Shown: positions 33,990 through 43,858 of the stretch, one piece after another
Numbering within the stretch: the first letter of the stretch is position 1
How the letters are laid out: the number at the start of each line of letters is the position of its first letter
Assembly: GCA_918807975.1 (NCBI GenBank)
Contig: OU964922.1
Location: 17,038,329-17,102,328, forward strand
Length of the DNA stretch: 64,000 nucleotides
Direction of reading: 5' to 3'
Source of the DNA: Aplidium turbinatum
Taxonomy: Eukaryota; Chordata; Ascidiacea; Aplousobranchia; Polyclinidae
Program-made: the position numbers and the translations under genes
The notes under the pieces: model-generated
The model's input: only the letters and a program-made list of their open reading frames with translations
What the model was told of the DNA's origin: nothing
The model's database searches: none

Positions 33990-36290
33990 CAGATGACACA
34001 AAATTGCAGTTGATTTTGCATTGAGAAGTTTGTACATAAATACAAGGTCGCCAGCTTTTGCAGTGCCCAATCGATTTTGAACTTCTGATTGAACCAGACC
34101 AAAAGTGGAAAAAACTCGCTCAACGTCAGCACTAGAAGCTTTTGCTGCCAAAACTTTCAGAGCCATCTTTAACATATGACTGCTGATTCTGTCAGACTGA
34201 GACTTCCACCACGCCAAGGGTATTACTGATTTGAGCACATCTTCTTGAAACATGTATGGTTTGAAAAGCCCAGTTTTAGCACAATAATTGAGAACTACTG
34301 ACAAAATTAGAGATGTACCGATACCAATATTTTGGCCGATACCGATATTTTGGCCGATACTTTAGTGTTACAAAAAGAAGCAATTTTGGTATTTGCAAGT
34401 AATTATATCAAATGCTAAGTTTTACCTTATTTGCATAAAACTATTAAAAAAAGCTTTTTTTAATAGTTTTATGCAAATAAGGTAAAACTTAAAGCACAAG
34501 ATCAAAAGTAAAACCACAAGATCTTGTGCTAAAACACAAGCGGTGGCACCACCGCGACTGACACAGTGACAAATTAGTCTAAAACCAAAAAATCCCCTAA
34601 ATTTAAAATTAGTTGTGTTCAAGTTTGGCGCTTACAATAAATAAATTTCAAAATACGCCACAAAACCAACAAATTTGGAAATTTATAGAGCAGCAAGGGG
34701 AACTTCAAATGGGCAACACTAGGTGCCAAAGGGGGCATTATTACGTCATTATGAGTGACAATGGACGGATTTGGAAGTTCTTGGCGCTTGAAGATTCAAG
34801 AATCCAATCCCAACTCAATGTTGTGTCATAATAGTAGGTTTTAGTAATGAAAGGCCACCGTGATTGAGAGCTGGGGTATAAGGGAAGAACATTATATCAT
34901 AATTGGGGTTTCTGAAAAATTAATAAAGAGTTTGCGCAAACTCTCCAAATAGGCAATCATAATTGATAATAAGATGTAAAATGTAAACCAAGTCATTTGT
35001 GTAGTCGTACAAAAACTATACGACAAGTAATGTGCAACCTAAGGGCGGTAGGCACCTTAACATACTCATATCCCATTGAACCATCAACCAATCTGAAGCT
35101 ACGCTGTTCATGACGTCATCAAGGTTGCGTTTCTCGGAACAAAGGAAAAATGCAACTTCCCACCACTGCTATTGCTCTTGTTTGTTGTGTAATTAGCAAA
35201 AAAAGTTTAAAGTAATAATCAACTCTCTGGCTGAATGCTGAAATAGCCACAATTGGACGGACAACCTAACATCTGATGGTTCGGGTTCGTTCAATTGGAT
35301 ATCAGTATGTCAAAGGTTCTACCCCTAAGGGCGCTTGTCGTTTGGTTGAGAAGCCTTTGCCAGGCCAAGACTACCAAGGTAGCAAAAATGTATAATTTTG
35401 CATCGTTTTTACGTTGCTAAACGTTTAAAAAAACCATGTAACTTGGTTGTTTTTAGTAAGCTGGTTCTATCAGTTTGTGATTTAATTTCCACCTTTCGTT
35501 GTAATAAACTCATCAAGCTTAAACAATGTCAGAGTAGGCTAAGTACTGTAAGTAGGCTGCGCAACAAACTCCCACAGCCACAGTTATCACCATTTGCTGC
35601 TGACAAGTCAAAGAACATCCATGTCTTTTGATGTTGCCTATTTGCGTTGCATTTTTGTGTTTTTTTTTTATAGTGATACTTGCTCTTCGCTATTTCTGTT
35701 ACGTTTAGATGATGTCACGTTATTATGCCGATTTCAGATATAATAATTAAATTCATGACGTTGTATGGATGAAAAACTTTTACAAGTTTCATACTCTGCT
35801 GAGAGTAAAAAAGAAACACAAATGATAAATATTGGAGAAATTGAGTCTCCTTACACAACTTAAGAATCGAACAACGCAAAACCGCAGAAACAAAATGTTT
35901 TGTTTAAGTGAAAGAATCACTCTAAGCAACCAATGTTAAAACTTGCGCGCAAGAAGTCATGGGAGTGTGACGTACCAAAAATTTGAACAGGTTGTTATTT
36001 TTCTACATCAATGTGACATTAGTTACTACTATAAAAAAATTATATCTTTGCTTCTCTAGAAAATCCGCAGCAAACGCCTTTTTTTACGTGTTTAGTATCG
36101 GCCACAGTATCGGCCAAATTTTGGCGATACCGATACTCAAAAAATGGCCGATATCACCGATACCGATATATCGGTACATCTCTAGACAAAATGATTGGGA
36201 ACTACTGACAAAATGTCACCAGCAAATTCCATTGCCTCGTCAATTTCTTCCAAAGATAGTCTGCTACCTCTATATTGGGGGTCCAATATC
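33990..36290 (-). pseudogene. hAT transposase C-terminal region, interrupted
   Basis: The upstream piece (36290-36193) reads YRGSRLSLEEIDEAMEFAGD. The downstream piece (34304-33990) reads MALKVLAAKASSADVERVFS, then TFGLVQSEVQNRLGTAKAGD, then LVFMYKLLN. The S.ADVERVFS..G block is the hAT dimerisation motif. The intervening 1.9 kb is a separate hAT. About 16 bp (GAACTACTGACAAAAT) occur on both sides of the insertion, more than the 8-bp duplication explains. Inactive. Confidence 0.78.
34308..36184. mobile_element. hAT-like element, TAGAGATGTACC ends
   Basis: The termini TAGAGATGTACCGATA and TATCGGTACATCTCTA are followed by repeated TTGGCCGATA subterminal motifs. The flanks are the perfect 8-bp GACAAAAT (34300-34307 and 36185-36192). 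Transposase was not recognised in the 1.9-kb interior. It contains an inverted AAAACTATTAAAAAAAGC hairpin at 34437-34472. A fragment of the same family lies at 55336-55500. Confidence 0.82.
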
Positions 36291-36366
36291 ATTTGATTTT
36301 TTTAAATTAATTTTTTTGATTTTTATTGTTTGATTTAAATCATGATTTGAATCAATGATTTAAATC

Positions 36367-36612
36367 GGCAAGAAACTTTACGATAATTGCCTCTACCCAG
36401 TGATCGATTTCGAGTAATGGGTAGTACCAAATTTAAGTCATAAGTAGAGTAGACAACCGGAAACAGACATTGCCGTCGGCTGCAGCGTGGGTCAGGTGTA
36501 CGTCAGAAGGCGTACACCGATGCATAGCGCTCAAGTCCGCTTTCCCGCAATGCAGGATAAAAATAATAAAACAAAAACAAAAAAAAATAAAAAAAAACAA
36601 AACAAAACAAAG
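36367..36612 (+). mobile_element. SINE, 5'-truncated, with A-rich tail
   Basis: Plus-strand body from CAAGAAACTTTACGATAATT to TTTCCCGCAATGCAGGATAA, followed by an A-rich tail of about 55 bases (36556-36612). The same body in opposite orientation forms 62705-62925, where the tRNA-like head is also present. That comparison defines the family. The copies differ at only a few positions over about 190 bp. Confidence 0.82.
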
Positions 36613-36639
36613 TGTTAAATTTCACTGAGGGCAACTCTC

Positions 36640-36905
36640 TATTAGATTGGCTCTTCAAAAACTCTTTCAAAAACTTTTATCAAATGTTCAAGCCCTTTTA
36701 GGCTTCGAAAGCTAGTACATTCCGAATATACAAGCTACAATCCGAATCATTGTTTGTTTGTCGTATCTTCGTGTCCACCTTCAGGCATGCCTTTAAGTGT
36801 CCTGCCAGAGACACAGCCGCATGCTCTTGAGCGGTGTCGAACCGGCGCTCTTTCGATTGCCGTTCCATGGCTCTCACCACTCGGCTATGCAGCCGACAAT
36901 CACAA
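36640..36905 (-). mobile_element. tRNA-derived SINE (Leu/Ser-like head)
   Basis: The minus strand from about 36900 reads a tRNA-like head with A-box TAGCCGAGTGGTGAGAGC and B-box GGTTCGACACC, about 50 bases apart. That spacing suggests a class II (Leu/Ser) ancestor with a long variable arm. A body of about 190 bp follows. The 3' end is uncertain. Confidence 0.6.
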
Positions 36906-36909
36906 TCAA

Positions 36910-37586
36910 GCCGACAAGACAATCTGAGTATTGTTATCTGACAGTGATGTTTTCCTGACAAGTTACTTATTTACCACACTAAAATATTAAGCTGTACCAG
37001 TTCAAGAAATAAATTATCACAGCAAAAACAACATATTTTTCCAACCATTACCTCATACAATTTGAACAGATTTTACTTTTAGGTTATTGCACAATGCACA
37101 GATGAGACTTGTCAATATTAGAAACATGGAGAAAATTGCAACAACGTTATGCTTTGCACAGTTTGCAGGTACAAAAAGATTTTTCATCTATTAATTATCT
37201 ACTTTATCATCAGGATTGACAAGTATTATACACTACACAATCACATCAGATGACAAAACCACAACCTTTTTTGCATCACGACTTGAACAACATAAAATTT
37301 AATTAAGGAACAAACCTGGAAGCATCATTATACTCGAAAACAAACACTTTTCCACCAGATGACACATTCACATCATCACCACCGACTGCTATCATAGGAG
37401 CATGATATCTGTACCTGGAAGTACATGAATGAAGATAATGATAGACTTAGAACTATTAATTTTGCAATTATAGCACCAACTGTGCATGTTCTTCACAACT
37501 TACTACAGTCATCATTTTATGATCATATAGCAGCTGTTATTTATGTTTTCTGTCCTGCTACCCCACTAAAATGTCTTGTGCATCTC
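36910..37586. other. No recognisable gene (about 0.7 kb)
   Basis: AT-rich, only short frames. It ends with the CACTACCCCAATGATG target site of LINE copy B. Confidence 0.5.
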
Positions 37587-37630
37587 CACTACCCCAATGA
37601 TGATGATGGCGTATGAGCGATCTTTCCAGG

Positions 37631-40036
37631 CTAGATTGGAGGGCAGGAAATCTTCAGCCACTCAGCAGTCTCTTCGTCCAGGATTCTCAGACCATGCGCA
37701 CCGTGTGGAGGCCGGTGGGTTAGGCAGTGGTGGATGACATGGTCTGCGGTCTGTTCCGTGGCACCACACTCGCATTCTGATGAAGGAGCCAGGCCCCACT
37801 TGTGCATGTCCGAACGAAAGCGGCCGACGCCAGTTCGCAGGCGGTTAAGCCTGACCCACGCAAGCCTTGCGAGGGACATCCCTGGTGGACGGGGATCGGC
37901 GTCGGGTATGAAGTCACGGAGCGTGGAGGTGTGATTTTGCCACTCCATGTTCCACATGTGATTCGTCCAGTGTGCCGCACTTAAACCAAGTTCTTCTGTG
38001 TTCTTAAGGAGTTGTTGTGCGGCAGGCACAAAGGGGCGTCTTGATTTCAACCGCTGCTTTATAGGTGGTGGTCTCTTGAGTGTTGCATGGAGGAGATGGT
38101 CGGGGTCCAAAGCGCGGCGAGTGAGAGAAATCGTGGCTCCTTTACGGCGTAGCTCAGCGGGTTGGATGCCTGCTAGGATGGGTAGGCAGTCCGTTGGAGT
38201 GGGACGCAGGCATCCAGTCACAGTACGCAGTGCGTCGTTGATGCCGGTATCAATCTGGTGGGTGTGAGAACTACGACACCAGACCGGCGCGCAGTACTCA
38301 GCGGTGGAATGAACAAGGGCTAGGGTAGCTGTACGAAGAGTTTTAGCACCAGCTCCCCAGCCGGAACCCGCCAATCGCCTCAAAAGTGCGACGCGTGTAG
38401 ATAGTTTTTTGCGCAGTGACTTCAAGTGCCGGCGGTACGTGAGTGACCTGTCCAGGGTTATGCCGAGGTATGTAGGTTCGGCACAGTAGGGCAGGCGTTC
38501 CCCATCAATCTTGATGTTTATCTCACGCTGTGCCTCCCGATTGTTAAGGTGGAAGGCCGCCGACACTGTCTTTGACTTGCTGAGCTGTAGCTTCCATTTC
38601 TGGAGGTATGCTGATAGTGTTTGCATGTCTTGGCTGAGGTTCCTCTCCACTGACTGCCAGTTTCCTGCTGAGTGCAGGAGTGCCAGGTCGTCTGCGTAAG
38701 CATATTTCCTGGAGATGGTGGGGGGCAAGTCGTAGGTGTATATGTTGAACAGGAGAGGAGCCAAGACTGAGCCCTGTGGGACGCCGTTTTTAAGTCGGCG
38801 TAGTCTGCTTCGACGACCGCTACCGGTTGTGAGGGTAAAACTGCGGTTTTGCACAAGTTCCATCATCATATGGACCATGTGTCTGTCAGGGAGCAGACGG
38901 AGTAACTTGCAGGTAAGGCCGCTATGCCATACGGTGTCATAGGCAGCCGTGAGATCAACAAACACGGCGCCAGCCTTCTTCTTAGCCGAGAAGCTGTCCT
39001 CAATGTCTTGGGTCATAAGTGTGACCTGATCTACGGTTGATCGTCCGTGTCGGAAACCAGCTTGTTCACGGGGGAGCTGCGGATCTATTATTGGTTCGAC
39101 ACGGGCGTAGATGAGTCTCTCGAGGATCTTGAAGGGGATGCAGAGCAGTGAGATTGGACGGTAACTCTTCGGGTCCCCTGGGGGCTTCTTCGGCTTAGGG
39201 ACTGCAACCACAAGGGCTCTTCTCCAGATTCTGGGAATTCTCAGGTGGCGCAAACAGCAGGAAAGGAAGTCTTTTAACCAGGACTTTAAGGAGGCAGCAG
39301 CATGGAGTATCAACTCCGGGCATAGGTGGTCAGGGCCCGGGGCTTTACCTGGCTTTATGTGCTGGAGGGCGGCGGAAAATTCTTCCGGGGTGAACTCACC
39401 CGAGATGTTGTCCCCGTCTGGGGTTGTTACCCTCCAGAGGTCCGTCATTTCTTGCAAGACGGATCTATCTGATTCACGGTCTCTCGATTTGTATTTCCCG
39501 TTCTCCACAAGTTGTGAGGCGATGGAATTTGCTGAAACGGGACATTGTTGACGAGAGGCACGTGATCTGCCAGTTAGGTTGTTCAGTGTACTCCATGCTA
39601 TGCGGCTGGAGTGCGTGAAGTCGATTGATTCAACGGCTTCTGTCCAGCGCTCCTTCCTCTTTAAGTCCAGCCTTGCCAGCAGAGCTGTGGCTGAGCTGTT
39701 GGTGTCATTGCCCTGAGGGGCGTGGAGGAAGTCGGAGTAGAGGCTTTCGCACTCCTTATCCCAGCACGGTATGTAGGTCTTTCGTCGGCCGCGGGAGATG
39801 GATTGTTTTGCCGCTGATGTTATTGCATCACAAAAGTCCTGGTAGGCTTCTTCCACGTTGTTGGTGTGAGGGGATGGGAGATACTGTGTGGCTTCATTGG
39901 TGAGGAGGCTATAGTACTCCCAGTTAGCCATTCTGAAGTTCCATCGATTAACAGGCTTGCTCGGGACAGGCATTATGAGCGTTGGAGCCGTGATAATCGA
40001 GGGTCGATGTTGGGACCTGGGGAACTTCTCTAGCAC
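37631..40036 (-). CDS. LINE B reverse transcriptase
   Basis: An 801-codon open frame starting just after the endonuclease domain (LEKFPRSQHRPSIITAP). Domains in order: linker; reverse transcriptase with YRPISLLCIPFKILERLIY, REQAGFRHGRSTVDQV, motif A FVDLTAAYDTVWH (about residue 375), NGVPQGSVLAPLLFNIY, catalytic YAYADDLALLHS (about residue 445), TYLGITLDRSLTYRRHL; then a C-terminal CECGATEQTADHVIHHC zinc-knuckle-like motif and a WLK end. All catalytic residues I can see are kept. The frame probably continued from the upstream endonuclease rather than starting at this Met. It would nick and reverse transcribe its own RNA at the target. Confidence 0.88.
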   Translation of the reverse strand: MLEKFPRSQHRPSIITAPTLIMPVPSKPVNRWNFRMANWEYYSLLTNEATQYLPSPHTNNVEEAYQDFCDAITSAAKQSISRGRRKTYIPCWDKECESLYSDFLHAPQGNDTNSSATALLARLDLKRKERWTEAVESIDFTHSSRIAWSTLNNLTGRSRASRQQCPVSANSIASQLVENGKYKSRDRESDRSVLQEMTDLWRVTTPDGDNISGEFTPEEFSAALQHIKPGKAPGPDHLCPELILHAAASLKSWLKDFLSCCLRHLRIPRIWRRALVVAVPKPKKPPGDPKSYRPISLLCIPFKILERLIYARVEPIIDPQLPREQAGFRHGRSTVDQVTLMTQDIEDSFSAKKKAGAVFVDLTAAYDTVWHSGLTCKLLRLLPDRHMVHMMMELVQNRSFTLTTGSGRRSRLRRLKNGVPQGSVLAPLLFNIYTYDLPPTISRKYAYADDLALLHSAGNWQSVERNLSQDMQTLSAYLQKWKLQLSKSKTVSAAFHLNNREAQREINIKIDGERLPYCAEPTYLGITLDRSLTYRRHLKSLRKKLSTRVALLRRLAGSGWGAGAKTLRTATLALVHSTAEYCAPVWCRSSHTHQIDTGINDALRTVTGCLRPTPTDCLPILAGIQPAELRRKGATISLTRRALDPDHLLHATLKRPPPIKQRLKSRRPFVPAAQQLLKNTEELGLSAAHWTNHMWNMEWQNHTSTLRDFIPDADPRPPGMSLARLAWVRLNRLRTGVGRFRSDMHKWGLAPSSECECGATEQTADHVIHHCLTHRPPHGAHGLRILDEETAEWLKISCPPI

Positions 40037-40740
40037 ACGTCTGTCCGGTTGGCAATTATCGGGGTCATCACTTGCGAAAGCCAGATCGGGGTTTGTACCA
40101 GTGTTCCAGCGTCCGGAGAAGAAGCTCGCTGCACCCTTGGGATCGTGCAGTAGAGTGAGGTTGTTATTGGCTGACCATGAGGCCAGGCTTTCTCCGTCGG
40201 TGTTGGTGGTATTATAGCCTCAGTCAATGTGGTGGCAATTAAAATCGCCAGCGTAGAGGCTGGGTTGGGGAACACTGGGATGGCTGTTGGTGTTAAGCGT
40301 GAGGGTGGTGGCTTATAGACATTGATGATGTGATAGCCTGATATGTCTATGCATAACCACTCTATCTCCGACTGGGCACTGGACTGGTCTATTGGCGTCC
40401 AGCTCAGTTGCTCATGGACAAACGTGGCGAGGCCGTGTTTCCTGCTGATGGTTGCGCCTGCGAGCGTGAAGTTGGGTAATACCAACTTATTCACAGATGT
40501 GCAGTGGGTCTCCTGGAGGAGAATAACGAGGGCCTGATGTTTTGTGGCCAGATACTCGATGATGCTGAGCTTGCTGGCCGTAATGCCCTCGGTGTTCAGC
40601 TGCAGTACGGTGGGTCGTCAGTACTTTTCGACAGAGGAGCTGCCGCGCCCTGAGAAGGGCGTTTCCCTATCCACCCTGGGCTGAACCTGGGCCTGGTTTG
40701 CTCGAGTGTGACAAGCTTCGTTTCGCATATTTTTTCCTAA
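40030..40740 (-). pseudogene. LINE B endonuclease part, broken
   Basis: Minus-strand frames give MRNEACHTRANQAQ, then LQLNTEGITASKLSIIEY, LLQETHCTS (catalytic Glu intact, unlike copy A), RKHGLATFVHEQLSW and INVYKPPPSRLTPTAIPVF. After a frame shift near 40265 they continue YAGDFNCHH and the rest. I see one frame shift and two stop codons (one before RPTVLQLN near 40620, one at the Trp of D-W-GYN near 40218). The copy therefore cannot make an intact endonuclease-polymerase. Confidence 0.8.
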
Positions 40741-41004
40741 AGATATGGTACTGACGGGAGGGACCACGAGAAGGTGCTTGTTCTTCCCCCCCAATCTTCC
40801 CCCCCCACTACCCCAATCATGCACGAGAAAGAATTAAGCAACAATAGAATTTATTGAATTTAATATTAGAATTTATTGAGTCACCAATAAAGGAGCAGCC
40901 AAAATAGTCAACCAAAAAAAAACCCTAACCCAAGAAATATGCTTAATGAGAGACCTGAAGCTGCTTCGATGCAATCAAAAGGTTGAACCATGGGACATAA
41001 GTAT

Positions 41005-41280
41005 TAATAATAATGCCTGTTTTTTATATAGCACTGTATCCATCGCAGAATGCGTTGTTCGTCAGCGTATTACAAAGCAGACAGTGTCAATGCAGCCGTA
41101 TAGACGCACAACTGAGTACATTATTACTCGAATCCATGCCATTCCATTGCTCAGTGCCAAGCAGGATTTGGATTCAGTACCATTTTTAAAAAGTCTTTGG
41201 TATGACCCGACAGGGTATCGAACCCATGCCTACCGATTCAGAGGTGCACTAACCACTAAACCACCGAGTAATGAGGCAAC
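41005..41280 (-). mobile_element. tRNA-derived SINE, minus strand
   Basis: The minus strand from about 41276 has A-box GGTTTAGTGGTTAGTGC and B-box GGGTTCGATACCC, a good tRNA-like pair. The body follows, and the 3' end near 41006 matches 9885-9955 (CGATGGATACAGTGCTATAT on the minus strand, then ATTATTATT). The head is close to, but not, a canonical tRNA because the anticodon arm does not close. Confidence 0.62.
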
Positions 41281-41298
41281 ACCTCAAGTCCCAAGGGT

Positions 41299-41632
41299 CC
41301 GCCCCGATAGCTCAATTGGTTAGCGCGTCACTTCTTGAACAAAAAAGCTTCAAGATCAAGCGGCGCTGGTTCGACTCTCGAGGTGTGCGCTTGAGCAACA
41401 CATGTTAAGGACTGCTCTCCATTCAGCGGCATTTAATGGATGGAATAGTTCCCTGGCAACAAGACTTCAACAATCGGAAACTTCACTCTGTCAATCTCGG
41501 TGACCGGCCTGCGTCAGTGATTCAAAGCATCTACATTCTACAAGTATGCGAAACTGCCAGGATTAAGCTCTGCAAGAAGCTTTACCAGTCCGAGGATAAA
41601 AATTCAATCAATCAATCCATCAATAGCAAGCC
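41299..41632 (+). mobile_element. tRNA-derived SINE, plus strand, CAAT-repeat tail
   Basis: The head at 41299-41385 has TAGCTCAATTGGTTAGCGCG (A-box) and GGTTCGACTCTCG (B-box) with an extra hairpin CTTGAA...TTCAAG in the anticodon region. The acceptor ends GCCCCGA and TCGAGGT nearly pair. A body of about 220 bp ends in AATCAATCAATCCATCAAT (about 41605-41626), a short simple-repeat tail typical of SINEs. It could alternatively be a lone tRNA pseudogene. Confidence 0.55.
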
Positions 41633-41782
41633 TGTTTCGAAATTTGGTCTTAATGGTTAGCCTGACTGAAAATCCTAATTCACAGCGATACGCTGATGAA
41701 TCTAGACAAGAATTGTAACAAGAACTGAACTGTTAGCTTTCTTCGCCAGCTGAGAGTAATCTTCACTTTGAGTTGCCCAGAA

Positions 41783-42136
41783 CGGAATGGCTCGTTTCGG
41801 CGAGTGCCATATTCGGCGAGAGCCCTTTTTGGCGAGTTCCCTATTCGGCAATTTTTTGAATTTTTTTTTAAAATGATCGGGTACCGTAGCCTAATTATCA
41901 TTGCCATTTTAGGGGTTGGGTATAGGGGTAAGGTTTAGCGGTTAGGGTTTGGAGTTAGGGTCTTATTTCAACGTTTAGCGAAGGTAAAACGATGTAAAAG
42001 CGGCAATGTTAATTAGGCTACGGCAACCGATAATTTAAAAAAAAATTCAAAAATTGCCGAATAGGGAACTCGCCGAAAAGGGCTCTCGCCGAATAGGGCA
42101 CTCGCCGAATCGGACTCGCCGAATAGTAGCAGACCC
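41783..42136. mobile_element. 354-bp palindromic MITE (TTCGGCGAG family)
   Basis: The arms repeat TATTCGGCGAGAGCCC units and then share GGTACCGTAGCCTAATTATC and its inverse. The 9-bp duplication TGCCCAGAA (41774-41782 and 42137-42145) is perfect. Ends read CGGAATGGCT and AGTAGCAGACCC, exactly as in 16285-17646, so the two form one superfamily. The centre contains degenerate TTAGGG-like words. Confidence 0.85.
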
Positions 42137-42145
42137 TGCCCAGAA

Positions 42146-42394
42146 GGAGGCCACGCTTTCACCATTTTCAAAATCGGTCCTCAAACGGTTGTCCTCTCTC
42201 AGGCTCAGGAACTCAAACTTCATCTGAACGAAGGTATCAAGAATTGTGTTTTTGGCTGCGTTAAACAGTCGCATGATCCAGGCATCGCTTCCTCGTTTTG
42301 CCAGGCATGGGAAATACTCTTCAATCACTTGTGTGACAGCATTCTGTTTTCGTGACATTTTTGAATTCTTCATCAAGCGCGCAGATGGTATCAA
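42146..42394 (-). pseudogene. hAT-like transposase fragment, cut by MITE
   Basis: The minus frame reads EEYFPCLAKRGSDAWIMRLF, then LDTFVQMKFEFLSLREDNRL, then RTDFENGESVASFW. The KFEFLSLRED..LR.DF....S...FW pattern resembles the region before the C-terminal domain of ZBED5-like hAT transposases. The frame then runs into the 41783-42136 MITE. The assignment is tentative. Confidence 0.5.
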
Positions 42395-42811
42395 TAAACC
42401 AGGGTTTGATTACATTGAAACTCGTACAACAGCAATGATGAATCCAGGATATATCAAATCGGGTTTCTATGGCAGCGGTCGCGTGTGCGCCATGCAGTTT
42501 GCGCGAGTCCGTTGTTGTGTTGATTAATGATTATGCTGCCGTGTGTGCGCAATGCGGTTTGTGCCAGCCCTTGTTACGTTGGGGAGTGGTTACCTCAGGC
42601 CGAGACTTCAAGTACATTTTCACAGCAAGCGATTCACTGCCGCGACAATTCTATGCAGAGGTTTCGACTTTCGAAAGCGACATCGAGTCTGTTTGCAAGC
42701 GCATTAAGCTAAACGCACGCTGCGTCAACGTAGCAAATTATGTTGTTTTTGGGTGCATTCAACATCTGATGACATTGAATTGACGCAAAATAGTAGATTT
42801 TTGCTATGTCT

Positions 42812-42897
42812 CAAGCTGCAAAATCAGTCATTTTTACTTTGATTCAACGTCTGCAGACGTTAAATCAATGTAAAAATGACAGATTTTTTTGCCTGGG
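42812..42897. mobile_element. Palindromic MITE copy
   Basis: AAAATCAGTCATTTTTAC, then CAACGTCTGCAGACGTT, then the inverse. It is nearly identical in the centre to 16721-16808. Confidence 0.7.
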
Positions 42898-43858
42898 GTG
42901 GGATTGTAGCATCGCTACTCGTTCTAGTGATTATTTATAGTGAAGCTGTTGCGGTTTGCATTTAAAAATGTTTTCCTGCTGCCGATCGCTAGTTCATCTA
43001 TTGCTTTATGTATCAATGCAGCATAAAAAGTTGCTCCCACGCAGAAATATGCGTGGGGGCATGGCCCCCACGGGTTAGGCGCCTATGGCTTGTTTGTGGT
43101 GGAGCAGCTTCAGTGGTCTACGGTGACACAGAATCATTACATGAAGCTGTATTTAAAAGCTTTGCAGAAGTTTGGGTGAACAATATAAATGTTTAAGTTT
43201 ATGAAACTTTCCAAACGAACAACAGAAAATTGAATAGAATTAAAGAATCAGTTCTAGATTTCTTGTTCAGTTGGCTTCAAAATGGAATAAACATACGAGA
43301 AGATTACAAAAAGTTGGGTAAATTGTCCATTCTTTTTCTTGGTGGTACTTTCCGGCGTGGATACAATATTATACGTTCAAGGCTCCAAGTGTATTTAGCA
43401 CGTATGATGGCGAAGATCATTTATACCATTTAAATTGCCTTGTTCAAGCAGCAGTTATCAAAAAATCCAGCTTTTACAAAAGATTGTGGCCTTGGGAATG
43501 ACATTCACTGGCTGCTTTTTTAACACTTTTTTATGTTAAATATTGGTTTACATCCCCAAGTTTGACAAATGCTGCAGCGTATGACTTAGAAATGTGGAAC
43601 ACTCTCAAAAATGCCATTCAGCTCACCCTAAAAGAAGCGGTGTCCGACGTTTTTTCGTAAACAGTTTTTCGTAAAACAATTGTTCGTAAGCAATGGTTCG
43701 TAAAGCAATTCTTCGTGAAGCAATTCTTCGGGCATGCAATTGACCGTAATACTAATTGTTCGTAAACAAATGTTCAAAAAAGTTAGGCTACAGCTTTTAA
43801 AAAAAAAACAGTTACAATTGTTTACAAACAATCAATTAGGGTAGCCTATATGCTAGAG

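Larger units (their letters stand above)
33600..36366 (-). mobile_element. hAT transposon hit by a second hAT
   Basis: The left terminus CAGGGTTGGAAAAATCCTG is at 33600. The right subterminal region with repeated GATTTAAATC lies at 36330-36366, where it is cut off by the adjoining SINE. The coding part is minus strand and split by the insertion 34308-36184. Confidence 0.6.
37603..40805 (-). mobile_element. LINE copy B (jockey-like), near full length
   Basis: A 3.2-kb minus-strand non-LTR retrotransposon flanked by a ~16-bp target duplication CACTACCCCAATGATG (37587-37602) and CACTACCCCAATCATG (40806-40821). It has an endonuclease at the 5' part and a long reverse transcriptase frame. There is no poly(A) tail; the 3' end is short after the stop codon at 37631. 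It is the most complete of three family members here. The target duplication has only one difference, which suggests moderate youth. Confidence 0.9.

Noticed and set aside
37734-39903. Several plus-strand frames of 60-92 codons
   Set aside because: They are antisense readings of the LINE B polymerase frame.
41299-41385. Functional intron-containing tRNA
   Set aside because: The A and B boxes are good, but the D and T stems do not close and a body plus CAAT-type tail follows, so a SINE is more likely.
41900-42000. Interstitial telomere
   Set aside because: TTAGGG-like words are degenerate, short and shared by another copy of the same MITE.
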